This document shows, piece by piece, positions 9,067 through 16,796 of a stretch of DNA of 35,141 nucleotides (the first letter of the stretch is position 1; each line of letters begins with the position of its first letter). Source of the stretch: Candidatus Eiseniibacteriota bacterium (GTDB lineage Bacteria > Eisenbacteria > RBG-16-71-46); assembly GCA_025360715.1 (NCBI GenBank), contig JANYBS010000148.1:1-35141 (forward strand), given 5' to 3'. The position numbers and the translations under genes were made by a program. The notes beneath the pieces were generated by a model, which did not search any database, was not told the DNA's origin, and saw only the letters and a program-made list of their open reading frames with translations.

Positions 9067-9999
9067 CTAGAAGTGATCGCCCGAAGGCCGCTGCCCGATG
9101 AAGCAGTGCATCAGCCATGCGTTCGAATCATACGGCAGCGCATCGTCGAACAGCGTGCCGTGCGAGAGTGCATTCACGCCGCACCAGCGGTAGCCGCCGT
9201 CGCCATCGTGAATATGCAGCACGCGCGTGTAGGTGCCGTCGCCGTTGTTGCGGAAGCGCTCGCGGCTGTCGTGCCAGTAGCCCACGACCACGTCGTCGGT
9301 GTGGTTCGTGGTCACCGTGAGCGTGATCGAATCGCCCGCAGCAAAGTCGAACGTGCGCGCCAGCGTCCAGTACTGCAGCGGGTCGGTGATCGTCGTGTCG
9401 ACGCTGCCACCTTGAATGTGCAGGCTCTGGATCTGCGTCGTCGCGCCCGCGGACGTGACCAGCGCGCCGGAGACCTTGACCACGCGCCACTCGGTGTGGC
9501 CGGAGTCATCGCTCACCTCACGCACCAGGTGCAGGTGGCGCACCCACATGTCGTCCAGGTTCTTGTGGACGATGTGCGTGCTGTCGAACGCCATGCTGTC
9601 GCCCGGCATGGCCTTGAGGATGTTGAACGTGCCCATGAGGTGGCGCGTCACCACGGCGTCGGCCTGACGCGGGCGGCCCGTGGAGTCGCTGTCGCTGAAC
9701 GCGAACGTGATGTTGCGCGTGGAGTTGGTGATGTTGCGCCAGAAGAACCGCGGCATGATCGCGGCCGCCGGGTCGGACGCGCCGTTCACGCGCGCGCCGA
9801 AGGTGGCGGTGGACGCGGTCGCGCCGAACACGTCGTCGGCGACCAGGTTCGGGTTCGCCGTCATGACCGACGCAGCGAGCGTCTGGTCGGCGGAGGCGTT
9901 GGCACCCGCCGGAGCGCTGGGGCTCTTGCCGCAGCTCGTCAGGGCCGAGACCGCGATGAGGAGCAGCGCGCCCCCCACGATAAGTTTCTGCTTCGTCAT
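9067..9999 (-). CDS. Lipoprotein of unknown function
   Basis: 310 residues. The N-terminus [23 protein letters not shown] is a lipoprotein signal with the lipobox ending at Cys23 (LTSC), so the mature protein should be membrane-anchored outside the cytoplasm. AGGAG lies 7 nt before ATG 9999. The rest is beta-rich with no transmembrane segment and many Asp/His/Thr residues ([60 protein letters not shown]). The repeated HLH, HIH and DGDGG patterns could bind metal, but this is speculation. I do not recognise a family. It is divergent from the carboxylase gene at 10329 across a 329-bp gap and has its own terminator. Confidence 0.75.
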   Translation of the reverse strand: MTKQKLIVGGALLLIAVSALTSCGKSPSAPAGANASADQTLAASVMTANPNLVADDVFGATASTATFGARVNGASDPAAAIMPRFFWRNITNSTRNITFAFSDSDSTGRPRQADAVVTRHLMGTFNILKAMPGDSMAFDSTHIVHKNLDDMWVRHLHLVREVSDDSGHTEWRVVKVSGALVTSAGATTQIQSLHIQGGSVDTTITDPLQYWTLARTFDFAAGDSITLTVTTNHTDDVVVGYWHDSRERFRNNGDGTYTRVLHIHDGDGGYRWCGVNALSHGTLFDDALPYDSNAWLMHCFIGQRPSGDHF

Positions 10000-10328
10000 C
10001 GAACGTCTCCTTGAGCTTGAGAGGAACAGGACCCATGGGGAGCGTTTCGACCGTGGGGGCCGGGTGCCGGGGTCAGGGTGGCGTAGGAGACTGCAATGGC
10101 CGGGCCAACCGGACCGCCCACAGGGCCGCAACGAGTTGCGGCCGCGGCTCGCGCGAGCATCGTGCATGTTGCGACCGCGCGGGCGGCATCCCGCGCGGCG
10201 GGCGGCCCCGTTGGCGGGCTCCCGTGCGTGTGTTAAGAAGTGGCGACACACGCGAATACCGGGCCGCACGCCCGCAGCTGCTCGCCCGCGGCTCGCGCCG
10301 CACGCCGCAACGGGGAGTCCCGATCGCC
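10000..10328. promoter_or_regulatory. Divergent intergenic region with inverted repeats
   Basis: 329 bp between the divergent lipoprotein and mccB genes, with no plausible gene. It must hold the promoters for both. It contains a near-perfect 20-bp inverted repeat at 10124-10143 (9-bp arms GGCCGCAAC/GTTGCGGCC, centre GA), a 12-bp palindrome GCTCGCGCGAGC at 10147-10158, and 8-bp arms GCGTGTGT (10226-10233) / ACACACGC (10246-10253) 12 nt apart. I could not identify convincing -35/-10 pairs. Confidence 0.4.
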
Positions 10329-11936
10329 ATGGAACGCATCGAGTCGCACATCGATCCACAGAGCGAGGAGTTCCGCGCGAACGCGGCGCACCATCACGCG
10401 CTGGCCGAGGACCTGAGCCGGCGTCTGGCCCAGGTGCGACTGGGCGGCGGCGCCGACCTGGTGGCGCGCCACAAGTCGCGCGGCAAGCTGTTCGTGCGCG
10501 AGCGCGTCGAGCGTCTGCTCGATGCGGGCACGCCGTTCCTGGAACTCTCGCCGCTCGCGGCCAACGGGCTCTACAAGAACGATGCGCCCGCGGCCGGCGT
10601 GATCACCGGCATCGGTGTGGTGCACGGCCGCCCGGTGATGGTCGTGGCCAACGACGCCACGGTGAAGGGCGGCACGTACTACCCGATGACCGTCAAGAAG
10701 CACGTGCGCGCGCAGGAAGTCGCGCTCGAGAACCGCCTGCCGTGCGTGTACCTGGTCGATTCGGGCGGCGCGTTCCTGCCGCTGCAGGCCGAGGTGTTCC
10801 CCGACCGCGATCACTTCGGGCGCATCTTCTACAACCAAGCGCGCATGTCGGCGTTGGGGATTCCGCAACTCGCGTGCGTGATGGGCTCGTGCACCGCGGG
10901 CGGTGCGTACGTGCCGGCGATGAGCGACGAGACGATCATCGTCAAGAACCAGGGCACGATCTTCTTGGGCGGCCCGCCGCTCGTGAAGGCCGCGACTGGC
11001 GAAGAAGTGACCGCCGAGGACCTGGGCGGCGGCGATGTGCACACGCGCATCTCGGGCGTGGCCGACCATCTTGCCGATGACGACGCCGATGCCCTGGAGC
11101 GCGCCCGCGAGATCGTGGCGCATTTGGGTGTGAGACAGCGGGGGAACCTAGCGTTCCGTGAGAGTGAACCGCCTGCGCATGACACGTCGGAGCTTGCGGG
11201 TGTGCTGCCGCGCGACCTGCGCACGCCCTACGACGTGCACGAGGTGATCGCGCGTCTGGTGGACGGCTCGCGCTTTCACGAGTTCAAGGCGCGCTATGGC
11301 ACCACGCTCGTGTGCGGCTTTGCCCACCTGCACGGCATGCCGGTCGCGATCCTTGCGAACCAAGGCATCCTGTTCAGCGAGAGCGCGCTCAAGGGTGCGC
11401 ACTTCATCGAGCTGGCCGCGCAGCGCGGCGTGCCGCTGCTGTTTCTGCAGAACATCACGGGGTTCATGGTCGGCAAGCAATACGAGCACGGCGGCATCGC
11501 CAAAGATGGCGCCAAGCTCGTGCACGCGGTCGCCAATGCGAACGTGCCCAAGATCACCGTGGTGATCGGCGGCAGCTTCGGCGCCGGCAACTACGGCATG
11601 TGCGGCCGCGCATACCAGCCGCGCTTCCTGTTCATGTGGCCCAACAGCCGCATCAGCGTCATGGGCGGCGAGCAGGCCGCCAGCGTGCTCGCGCAGGTCA
11701 AGCAGGCCCAGCTCGAGACGCAAGGCAAACCGATGACGCCCGACGAAGTGGCGGCGTTCAAGCAGCCCACGCTGGATAAGTACGAAGAAGAGGGCAGCCC
11801 CTACTATTCGACCGCGCGGCTCTGGGACGACGGCGTGATCACCCCGGGCGAGACCCGTAACGTGCTGGCACTGGCCCTGGCAGCGTGCCTCGAGGCCCCG
11901 ATCCCGCCGATGAAGTTCGGCGTGTTTCGTATGTAG
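10329..11936 (+). CDS. mccB: Methylcrotonyl-CoA carboxylase, carboxyltransferase (beta) subunit
   Basis: 535 residues, the usual length for the family. It has paired N- and C-terminal carboxyltransferase (crotonase-like) halves. Typical MCC-beta motifs are [37 protein letters not shown] and [17 protein letters not shown] in the first half, and [36 protein letters not shown] and [13 protein letters not shown] in the second. It transfers carboxylate from biotin to 3-methylcrotonyl-CoA in leucine breakdown, acting with the biotin carboxylase and carrier encoded at 16797 and 18299. ATG 10329 has GGGGAG 11 nt upstream; the frame is open further upstream (10011) but without family sequence. It is 4 kb away from its partner subunits, separated by secreted-protein genes. 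Confidence 0.92.
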   Translation: MERIESHIDPQSEEFRANAAHHHALAEDLSRRLAQVRLGGGADLVARHKSRGKLFVRERVERLLDAGTPFLELSPLAANGLYKNDAPAAGVITGIGVVHGRPVMVVANDATVKGGTYYPMTVKKHVRAQEVALENRLPCVYLVDSGGAFLPLQAEVFPDRDHFGRIFYNQARMSALGIPQLACVMGSCTAGGAYVPAMSDETIIVKNQGTIFLGGPPLVKAATGEEVTAEDLGGGDVHTRISGVADHLADDDADALERAREIVAHLGVRQRGNLAFRESEPPAHDTSELAGVLPRDLRTPYDVHEVIARLVDGSRFHEFKARYGTTLVCGFAHLHGMPVAILANQGILFSESALKGAHFIELAAQRGVPLLFLQNITGFMVGKQYEHGGIAKDGAKLVHAVANANVPKITVVIGGSFGAGNYGMCGRAYQPRFLFMWPNSRISVMGGEQAASVLAQVKQAQLETQGKPMTPDEVAAFKQPTLDKYEEEGSPYYSTARLWDDGVITPGETRNVLALALAACLEAPIPPMKFGVFRM

Positions 11937-12090
11937 CTCGGATAGTCACACTGAACCGAGCCTGAAATCCGGGCGGGCCGCGGCGATCGGGCGTATCCCG
12001 CGGGGCGACCATTGTGCGTACTGGCTGGGCGGCGCATGTGGTTTCTCTGGCGCTGCCAATCCCCCTGCGTGACATCCCCGGAGGCCGCCC

Positions 12091-13044
12091 ATGCGCTTTG
12101 CCACGCTTGCACCGCTTCGTTCCTCGCGCGTCCACGCCTTCGCCGCCGCATTCGCCCTGGCGTGCACGGCCTTCGCTGCCGCCGCGCCAGCCGCCCACGC
12201 GGTCACCTTGGGTCTGCGCGACCGCTTCAGCGACGGCACCGTGGGCAACTGGCAGGGCGGCACCGCCGCGAGCAATCCCGGCACCGGTGGTGTGGACGGC
12301 CTTGGCGATGGCTACCTGCAGCTGTCGGTCGCCGGACCCTTTGCGGGCAATCTGGGCAACTTCTCCACCGGGCCTCAGTACGTGGGCAACTGGACAGCCG
12401 CTGGGGTCACCGAGGTGCGGCTCTCGCTCAAGGACGTGGGCGCGCCCGACAATCTGGAGATGCACGTCTGCCTGGGCAATGGCGTGACGGGCAACTTCTG
12501 GCAGAGCAACGTCGGCCTGATCCCGCCCGCCAGCGGCTGGCAGGAGTTCCATGTCGAAGTCACGAACGCCGCGAACTTCTCGTTCATCGGCTCGGGCGTC
12601 GGCAACTTCGCCACGGCGCTGCAGAGTGTGGACCGCCTGCTGATCCGTCACGACAAGGCCCCCTACGTGAAAGCCCCTGACGCCGTGATCGGCGATGTGG
12701 GCATCGACGAGGTCTACCTCACGAACGGCATCGCCGGCATCGGCAACCCGTTGCACACGGCGGCCGGCTCGCCGGTGCGCATGGCGCCGGCGGCCCCGAA
12801 TCCCTCGCGTGGCGGCGTGAGCTTTCGCATGGAAGCCCCCGCAGGCGAGGCCGTGCACGTGCAGGTGGTCGATGCGGCCGGCCGGGTGGTGCGCCGCCAC
12901 GAACTGACCGGCGCCGATGGTGGCGTCACCTGGACCTGGGATGGCGCGGATGACCGCGGCATCCGCATGGCGCCGGGTTTCTATCGTGTCCGCGCGTGGT
13001 CGCGTTTCGGCGGCATGAGCCAGCCGATCGTGCGTGTGAACTGA
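12091..13044 (+). CDS. Secreted protein with FlgD-like C-terminal sorting domain
   Basis: 317 residues with a signal peptide cleaved after about Ala37 (PAAHA|VTLG). Residues ~38-220 form a beta-rich domain resembling 'choice-of-anchor'/carbohydrate-binding-like folds (RFSDGTVGNWQGG, STGPQYVGNWTAAGVTEVRLSLKDVG, SGWQEFHVEVTNAANFSFIGSG). No catalytic motif is visible. Residues ~232-317 are the FlgD-like/T9SS-type C-terminal domain (APNPSRGG, AAGRVVRRHEL, TWDGADDRG, APGFYRVRAW), which should direct export across or attachment to the outer membrane. GGAGG at 12079-12083 precedes ATG 12091. It leads a run of three genes (13070 after 25 nt, 13993 after 29 nt) that is probably one operon. Confidence 0.8.
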   Translation: MRFATLAPLRSSRVHAFAAAFALACTAFAAAAPAAHAVTLGLRDRFSDGTVGNWQGGTAASNPGTGGVDGLGDGYLQLSVAGPFAGNLGNFSTGPQYVGNWTAAGVTEVRLSLKDVGAPDNLEMHVCLGNGVTGNFWQSNVGLIPPASGWQEFHVEVTNAANFSFIGSGVGNFATALQSVDRLLIRHDKAPYVKAPDAVIGDVGIDEVYLTNGIAGIGNPLHTAAGSPVRMAPAAPNPSRGGVSFRMEAPAGEAVHVQVVDAAGRVVRRHELTGADGGVTWTWDGADDRGIRMAPGFYRVRAWSRFGGMSQPIVRVN

Positions 13045-13069
13045 TGCCCTTCTTCTGCAGGAGCGCCCG

Positions 13070-13963
13070 ATGACGTTCGTGTCCGCGGCTTCGCGCCGCG
13101 TCGTGATGCTGCTCACGATGCTGCTCACGATGCTACTCACGATGCTGGCTCTCTCGTGCGCGCTGGCGGCAACGCCCGCGAGCGCCAATCTTCTGACCAA
13201 TGGCAGTTTTGAGACGGGCCCCGATCCCGGCACGAGTGTCACCATGGGCGCCGGTGCCACCACCGTCACCGGCTGGTTCCCCACTCGCGCCGGCGCGCGC
13301 TACGTGAGCACGCTGTGGACCGCGGCGAGCGGCTATCGCAGCATCGCGCTCAACACCACGGGCGCCGGTGGCATCGCGCAGACATTCGCGACGTTGCCGC
13401 ACGCGCGCTACAACGTGCGCTTCTATCTTGCCGGGGACCCCGATTCGCAGCCGCTGATCAAGACCATGAGTGTCGCTGCCGCCCACCAACGCGGCGACTT
13501 CACCGCCGACATCACCGGCATGTGGGCGTGGGATCCGGGTTGGAATCCGCACAACTGGTCGTTCCTGGCAGAATCCACATTCACCACGATCGAGTTCTAC
13601 AGCACCATGACCGGTACGACCGGTGCCACGCTGGATTCCGTGAGCTTGGATCTGGTCTCGCTCGCCGCGGTGGGCGATCCGGCGCCATCGCATCTGGAGT
13701 TCTCGGCGCCATGGCCGAATCCCAGCCGCGGCGTCGCGCGGTTCGCGTTCGCGATGCCGCATGCGGCCAACGTGAAGCTCACGGTCCTCGACCTGGCCGG
13801 CCGCGTGGTCCGCGTGCTGCACGACGCGCCGCTGGCGGCAGGCGAACATGAATTGCCCTGGGATGGCCGCGCCGCGGATCGCGCCGCGCCGCCCGGGCTG
13901 TACTTTGCCGAACTGCGCGTGAACGGCGAACGTATCGTCCGTCCGCTCGTGCGCATCGAGTGA
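13070..13963 (+). CDS. Secreted DUF642-like protein with FlgD-like C-terminal sorting domain
   Basis: 297 residues. The signal peptide contains a tandem repeat (MLLT three times, then MLAL), encoded by three 12-bp direct repeats. The mature N-terminus begins NLLTNGSFETGPDPG and continues with TTVTGWF, SIALNTTGAGGIAQTFATLPHARYNVRFYLAGDP, the pattern of DUF642/'choice-of-anchor C' galactose-binding-like domains (about residues 40-195). Residues ~212-297 are the FlgD-like sorting domain (PWPNPSRGVARF, LAGRVVRVL, LPWDGR, PPGLYFAELRV). AGGAG lies 6 nt before ATG 13070. A surface or secreted glycan-binding role is inferred from the fold class only. It is co-oriented and closely spaced with 12091 and 13993. 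Confidence 0.82.
   Translation: MTFVSAASRRVVMLLTMLLTMLLTMLALSCALAATPASANLLTNGSFETGPDPGTSVTMGAGATTVTGWFPTRAGARYVSTLWTAASGYRSIALNTTGAGGIAQTFATLPHARYNVRFYLAGDPDSQPLIKTMSVAAAHQRGDFTADITGMWAWDPGWNPHNWSFLAESTFTTIEFYSTMTGTTGATLDSVSLDLVSLAAVGDPAPSHLEFSAPWPNPSRGVARFAFAMPHAANVKLTVLDLAGRVVRVLHDAPLAAGEHELPWDGRAADRAAPPGLYFAELRVNGERIVRPLVRIE
13106..13141 (+). repeat. Three 12-bp tandem repeats inside a signal peptide
   Basis: ATGCTGCTCACG occurs at 13106-13117 and 13118-13129 and, with one change, as ATGCTACTCACG at 13130-13141. It encodes MLLT repeats in the hydrophobic core of the signal peptide; copy-number change would lengthen or shorten that core in 4-residue steps without a frameshift. Confidence 0.85.
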
Positions 13964-13992
13964 TGCACGTTTCAACGCCCCACGGAGCCTTC

Positions 13993-15000
13993 ATGCGAAA
14001 GTGCTTGCTGCTGTCTGTCGCCGCGCTCTCGCTCGCGGCGCAGCTCATGGCCCAGCCCGCGTCCGCCAACTGCGGCGCCGAGGGTTGCCCGCTCACGCCG
14101 CAGGGCGCCGAGTTCTCCACCGGGCGCTTCTCGTTCGCCATGAACTACCAGTCGTACGTGCAGGATCGTCACTGGAACGGCACGAGCGAGATCAGCGCCG
14201 ACCAGGCGCTCGCGATCGAAGGCGGCCTGGGCCACATCATCGAGCAGGAGACGCGCACCAAGATGTGGACCATGCAGGCGCACGTGCAGTTGGTCCCGCG
14301 CCTGCGGCTCGACGTGTCGCTGCCGTACGTGGACCGCATCCACCGCCATGCGCTGGCGCATCACACGGCGTTCTTCATTCCATCCGAATGGCACATGACC
14401 GGCCTGGGCGACGGCTCGGTACTCGGCAGCTGGACGCTGCCGTGGCTCTCAACGCCGGCGACCGGTGAGTTCACCGTGCAGGCGGGCGTCAAGCTGCCCA
14501 CCGGGCAGACGAACGTGGACGAGGTCGACGGCCAGTCGCCCGAGGCCGCCGCGCGTCCGGGCAGCGGCTCCACCGACCTGCTCGCCGGCGTGCAATACCG
14601 CCGCGGCATCAGCGTTCGCACGTTGCATGGCGATCACGCGACGCTGCCGGTCTCGCTCGCGGCGAGCATGCGCTGGAACGGCCGCGGCACCGATGCGTAC
14701 CGCATGGGCGATGAATGGGACGCTTTCGCCAGCACCGCGTATCCGCTCGCGCGTCACCTGCGCGTGACGGCGCAGGCCACCGCCACGGGTCACGCGCGCG
14801 ACGAGGCGGGCAACACCGACGCCGAGCCGCACAGCACGGGCTCGGTCGCCTTCTACGCCTCGCCCGGACTGATGCTCGACTTGGGGCCGGGCATGGCGGT
14901 CTTCGCGTCGCAGCAGCTGCGGCTCTATGAGCACACGAACGGCGTGCAGCTGGTCTCGCCCTACCACCTGAGCTTTGGTCTGCGCTATGCGCTGAGGTAG
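13993..15000 (+). CDS. Outer-membrane beta-barrel-type protein (transporter-like)
   Basis: 335 residues. ATG 13993 has GGAG 5 nt upstream and gives a standard signal peptide (MRKCLLLSVAALSLAAQLMAQPASA|NCG); an in-frame ATG at 13960 is less likely because it adds a non-signal prefix. The mature start NCGAEGCPLTP has two Cys five residues apart and is followed by about 14 amphipathic beta stretches (FSFAMNYQSYVQDRHW, TMQAHVQLVPRLRLDVSLPYVD, FTVQAGVKLPTGQTN, STDLLAGVQYRR) ending in FGLRYALR, a typical terminal barrel strand. This resembles the 'transporter'/Phenol_MetA_deg-like barrel group; substrate unknown. It is the third gene of the likely operon starting at 12091, so barrel and sorted proteins may work together at the outer membrane (inference). 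Confidence 0.7.
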   Translation: MRKCLLLSVAALSLAAQLMAQPASANCGAEGCPLTPQGAEFSTGRFSFAMNYQSYVQDRHWNGTSEISADQALAIEGGLGHIIEQETRTKMWTMQAHVQLVPRLRLDVSLPYVDRIHRHALAHHTAFFIPSEWHMTGLGDGSVLGSWTLPWLSTPATGEFTVQAGVKLPTGQTNVDEVDGQSPEAAARPGSGSTDLLAGVQYRRGISVRTLHGDHATLPVSLAASMRWNGRGTDAYRMGDEWDAFASTAYPLARHLRVTAQATATGHARDEAGNTDAEPHSTGSVAFYASPGLMLDLGPGMAVFASQQLRLYEHTNGVQLVSPYHLSFGLRYALR

Positions 15001-15014
15001 TGCCTCGCGTGCGC

Positions 15015-15020
15015 TAGTGT
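15015..15020 (+). promoter_or_regulatory. -10-like hexamer TAGTGT, leaderless arrangement
   Basis: TAGTGT ends 6 nt before the GTG start at 15027, which has no Shine-Dalgarno sequence. CTGAGG at 14992-14997, 17 nt upstream, is a poor -35. Confidence 0.35.
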
Positions 15021-15026
15021 GCACGC

Positions 15027-15896
15027 GTGCCGATTCACGTGCTGCTCCTCGTGCTCGCCTCGGCGGGCATCCACGCCACTTGGAACCTGTGGACCAAGCA
15101 GTTGGGCCCCGGCGTGCGCAGCGCGCCGTTGCTGTGGCTGCTCACCGCGATCAGCGCGGTGGCGTATGGCCCCTTCGCGATCGCGCTGGCGCTGCATGTG
15201 CACTGGCGGCCCGATGCTGCGGCGCTGGGATTCATCGCCGCGAGCGGTGCGATCCACGTGGGCTACTTCCTGCTGCTGCTGCGCGGCTATCGCGCGGGCG
15301 ACCTATCGCTCGTGTACCCGATCGCGCGCGGGACCGGGCCCATGCTGTCGTCGATCGGCGCTGTGCTGATCTTTGGCGAGCACCCCACGCCGCTCGCGAT
15401 CGCCGGCACGGTCTTGATCGTGCTCGGGGTGGCGATCCTGACCGCGCGCGATCTGGGGCGCCATCCTCATATGCGCGCCGGTATCCTGTATGGCTTGGGG
15501 ATCGGCGTGAGCATCGCGGTCTACACGCTGTGGGACGGCTGGTCGGTCAAGCGCGTGCTCGTGCCGCCATTGATCTTCTACTGGGGCGGCGAGGTCACAC
15601 GCGTGCTGCTCTTCACGCCGGCCATGCTGCGTGACCGCGCGGGCCTCGCGGCGATCTGGCGCGAGCACCGCCCGCGCGCATTCGGCATCGCGCTACTCAG
15701 CCCGGCTTCGTACATCTTGATATTGCTCGCCATGCAGACGGGCGCGCTCGGGCACATCGCGCCCGCGCGCGAAGTGAGCATCTTGATCGGCGCGTTCCTG
15801 GGCGGCCACGTGCTGGGCGAGGGCGAGAAGCGGCGGCGCCTGGTGGCCGCCGCCGCATTCGCATCGGGAGTGATCGCGCTCGCGCTGGCGAAGTGA
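15027..15896 (+). CDS. DMT/EamA family transporter
   Basis: 289 residues, almost entirely hydrophobic, with about ten predicted membrane spans in two EamA-like halves. The first half includes LLLVLASAGIHATWNLWTKQ, LLWLLTAISAVAYGPFAI, GYFLLLLRGYRAGDLSLVYPIARGTGPMLSSI and TVLIVLGVAILTA; the second begins near GILYGLGIGVSIAVYTLWDGWSVK and ends in ILIGAFLGGHVLGEGEKRRRL. The family exports amino acids, nucleotides or other small metabolites across the inner membrane; substrate unknown. The start is GTG 15027 with no ribosome site; a -10-like TAGTGT immediately before it suggests a leaderless transcript. It lies between the secreted operon and the leucine-catabolism genes. Confidence 0.85.
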   Translation: MPIHVLLLVLASAGIHATWNLWTKQLGPGVRSAPLLWLLTAISAVAYGPFAIALALHVHWRPDAAALGFIAASGAIHVGYFLLLLRGYRAGDLSLVYPIARGTGPMLSSIGAVLIFGEHPTPLAIAGTVLIVLGVAILTARDLGRHPHMRAGILYGLGIGVSIAVYTLWDGWSVKRVLVPPLIFYWGGEVTRVLLFTPAMLRDRAGLAAIWREHRPRAFGIALLSPASYILILLAMQTGALGHIAPAREVSILIGAFLGGHVLGEGEKRRRLVAAAAFASGVIALALAK

Positions 15897-15902
15897 TGCC
15901 AG

Positions 15903-15931
15903 TTGAGCGAGCCGGGATGGCTGCCTATGCT
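15903..15931 (+). promoter_or_regulatory. Sigma-70-type promoter of the hydratase gene
   Basis: TTGAGC (15903-15908), a 17-nt spacer and TATGCT (15926-15931) form the best housekeeping promoter in the window. It would give a leader of about 45 nt that includes GGAGAG before ATG 15982. It starts the downstream leucine-catabolism block. Confidence 0.6.
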
Positions 15932-15981
15932 GCCGGCACCATCGCAAGCACTGCTGCGGTCCTGTCGCCACCGGAGAGTCC

Positions 15982-16773
15982 ATGTCGAACGAGCCATCGC
16001 TGATCCCGATCGAACGTCAAGGCCCGCTCGCGCGCGTCTGGTTCCACCGCCCCGAAGTGCACAACGCGCTCAACGCCGAGCTGGGCGCTGCGCTCATCGC
16101 CGCGCTGCGCGAGTTGGCGCACGACGACAACGTGCGCTGCGTGGTGCTGGGCGGGCACGGGCCGTCTTTTTGCGCGGGCGCGGATATCGGCGCCATGAAG
16201 GCGTCGGCCACCGCCACGTTCGAGGCCAATCTGGCCGAGGCCGAATCGCTGGGCGGCATGTTCGCGGCCTTGGCCGACTTTCCCAAGCCGGTCGTGGCGC
16301 GCCTGCATGGCGGCGTGTATGGCGGCGGCGTGGGCTTCGCCTGCGCGTGCGACATCGCGGTGGCAAGCGACGACGCCAAGTTCGGCCTCACCGAGGTGCG
16401 CTTGGGGATATTGCCGGGCCTGATCTCGCCCTACGTGATCCGCCGGCTCGGCGACCGCTTCGCGCGCGAGTACATGCTCACCGGCGAGCGCTTCGACGCC
16501 GCGACCGCGCTGCGCATCGGCCTGGTGCACCACGTGGTGCCGGCCGCCGAGCTCGACGCCAAGATCGACGAGCGCGTGGGCGAGTTGCTCAAGGGCGGCC
16601 CGCAGGCGCAGAAGCGCGTCAAGATGCTGCTCGAGCTCTGGAGCGACACGGCGTGGGAGGAGTACCGCGCCGCTCTGCCGCGCACGCTGGCCGAGGTCCG
16701 CAGCGGGGACGAGGCGCGCGACGGGCTCGAGGCGTTCTTCGAGAAGCGCAAGCCGCGCTGGATGCAGGACTAA
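15982..16773 (+). CDS. Enoyl-CoA hydratase/isomerase family, probable methylglutaconyl-CoA hydratase
   Basis: 263 residues, full-length crotonase fold. The oxyanion-hole segments are SFCAGADIGAM (about residue 63) and GGVYGGGVGFACACDIAVA (about 113). One catalytic Glu is in FGLTEVRLGILPGLISPYVI; the other crotonase Glu position (GGGxE) is not Glu here, as in LiuC/AUH-like enzymes, and the ISPYV signature also points to that subgroup. It would hydrate 3-methylglutaconyl-CoA to HMG-CoA, the step after MCC in leucine breakdown; context with mccB, the biotin carboxylase and the carrier supports this. CCGGAGAG precedes ATG 15982. The carboxylase gene follows after 23 nt. A generic enoyl-CoA hydratase remains possible. 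Confidence 0.85.
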   Translation: MSNEPSLIPIERQGPLARVWFHRPEVHNALNAELGAALIAALRELAHDDNVRCVVLGGHGPSFCAGADIGAMKASATATFEANLAEAESLGGMFAALADFPKPVVARLHGGVYGGGVGFACACDIAVASDDAKFGLTEVRLGILPGLISPYVIRRLGDRFAREYMLTGERFDAATALRIGLVHHVVPAAELDAKIDERVGELLKGGPQAQKRVKMLLELWSDTAWEEYRAALPRTLAEVRSGDEARDGLEAFFEKRKPRWMQD

Positions 16774-16784
16774 CGCGCTTCGCG

Positions 16785-16790
16785 TAGTCT
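16785..16790 (+). promoter_or_regulatory. -10-like hexamer TAGTCT, leaderless arrangement
   Basis: TAGTCT ends 6 nt before the ATG at 16797, which has no Shine-Dalgarno sequence, so transcription could begin at or next to the start codon. It may add internal expression of the carboxylase within the block. Confidence 0.35.
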
Positions 16791-16796
16791 CCCGCC

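Noticed and set aside
12091-13963. Two sorted proteins as a recent tandem duplication
   Set aside because: Only the C-terminal sorting domains match in pattern; the N-terminal domains differ and the DNA is not closely similar.
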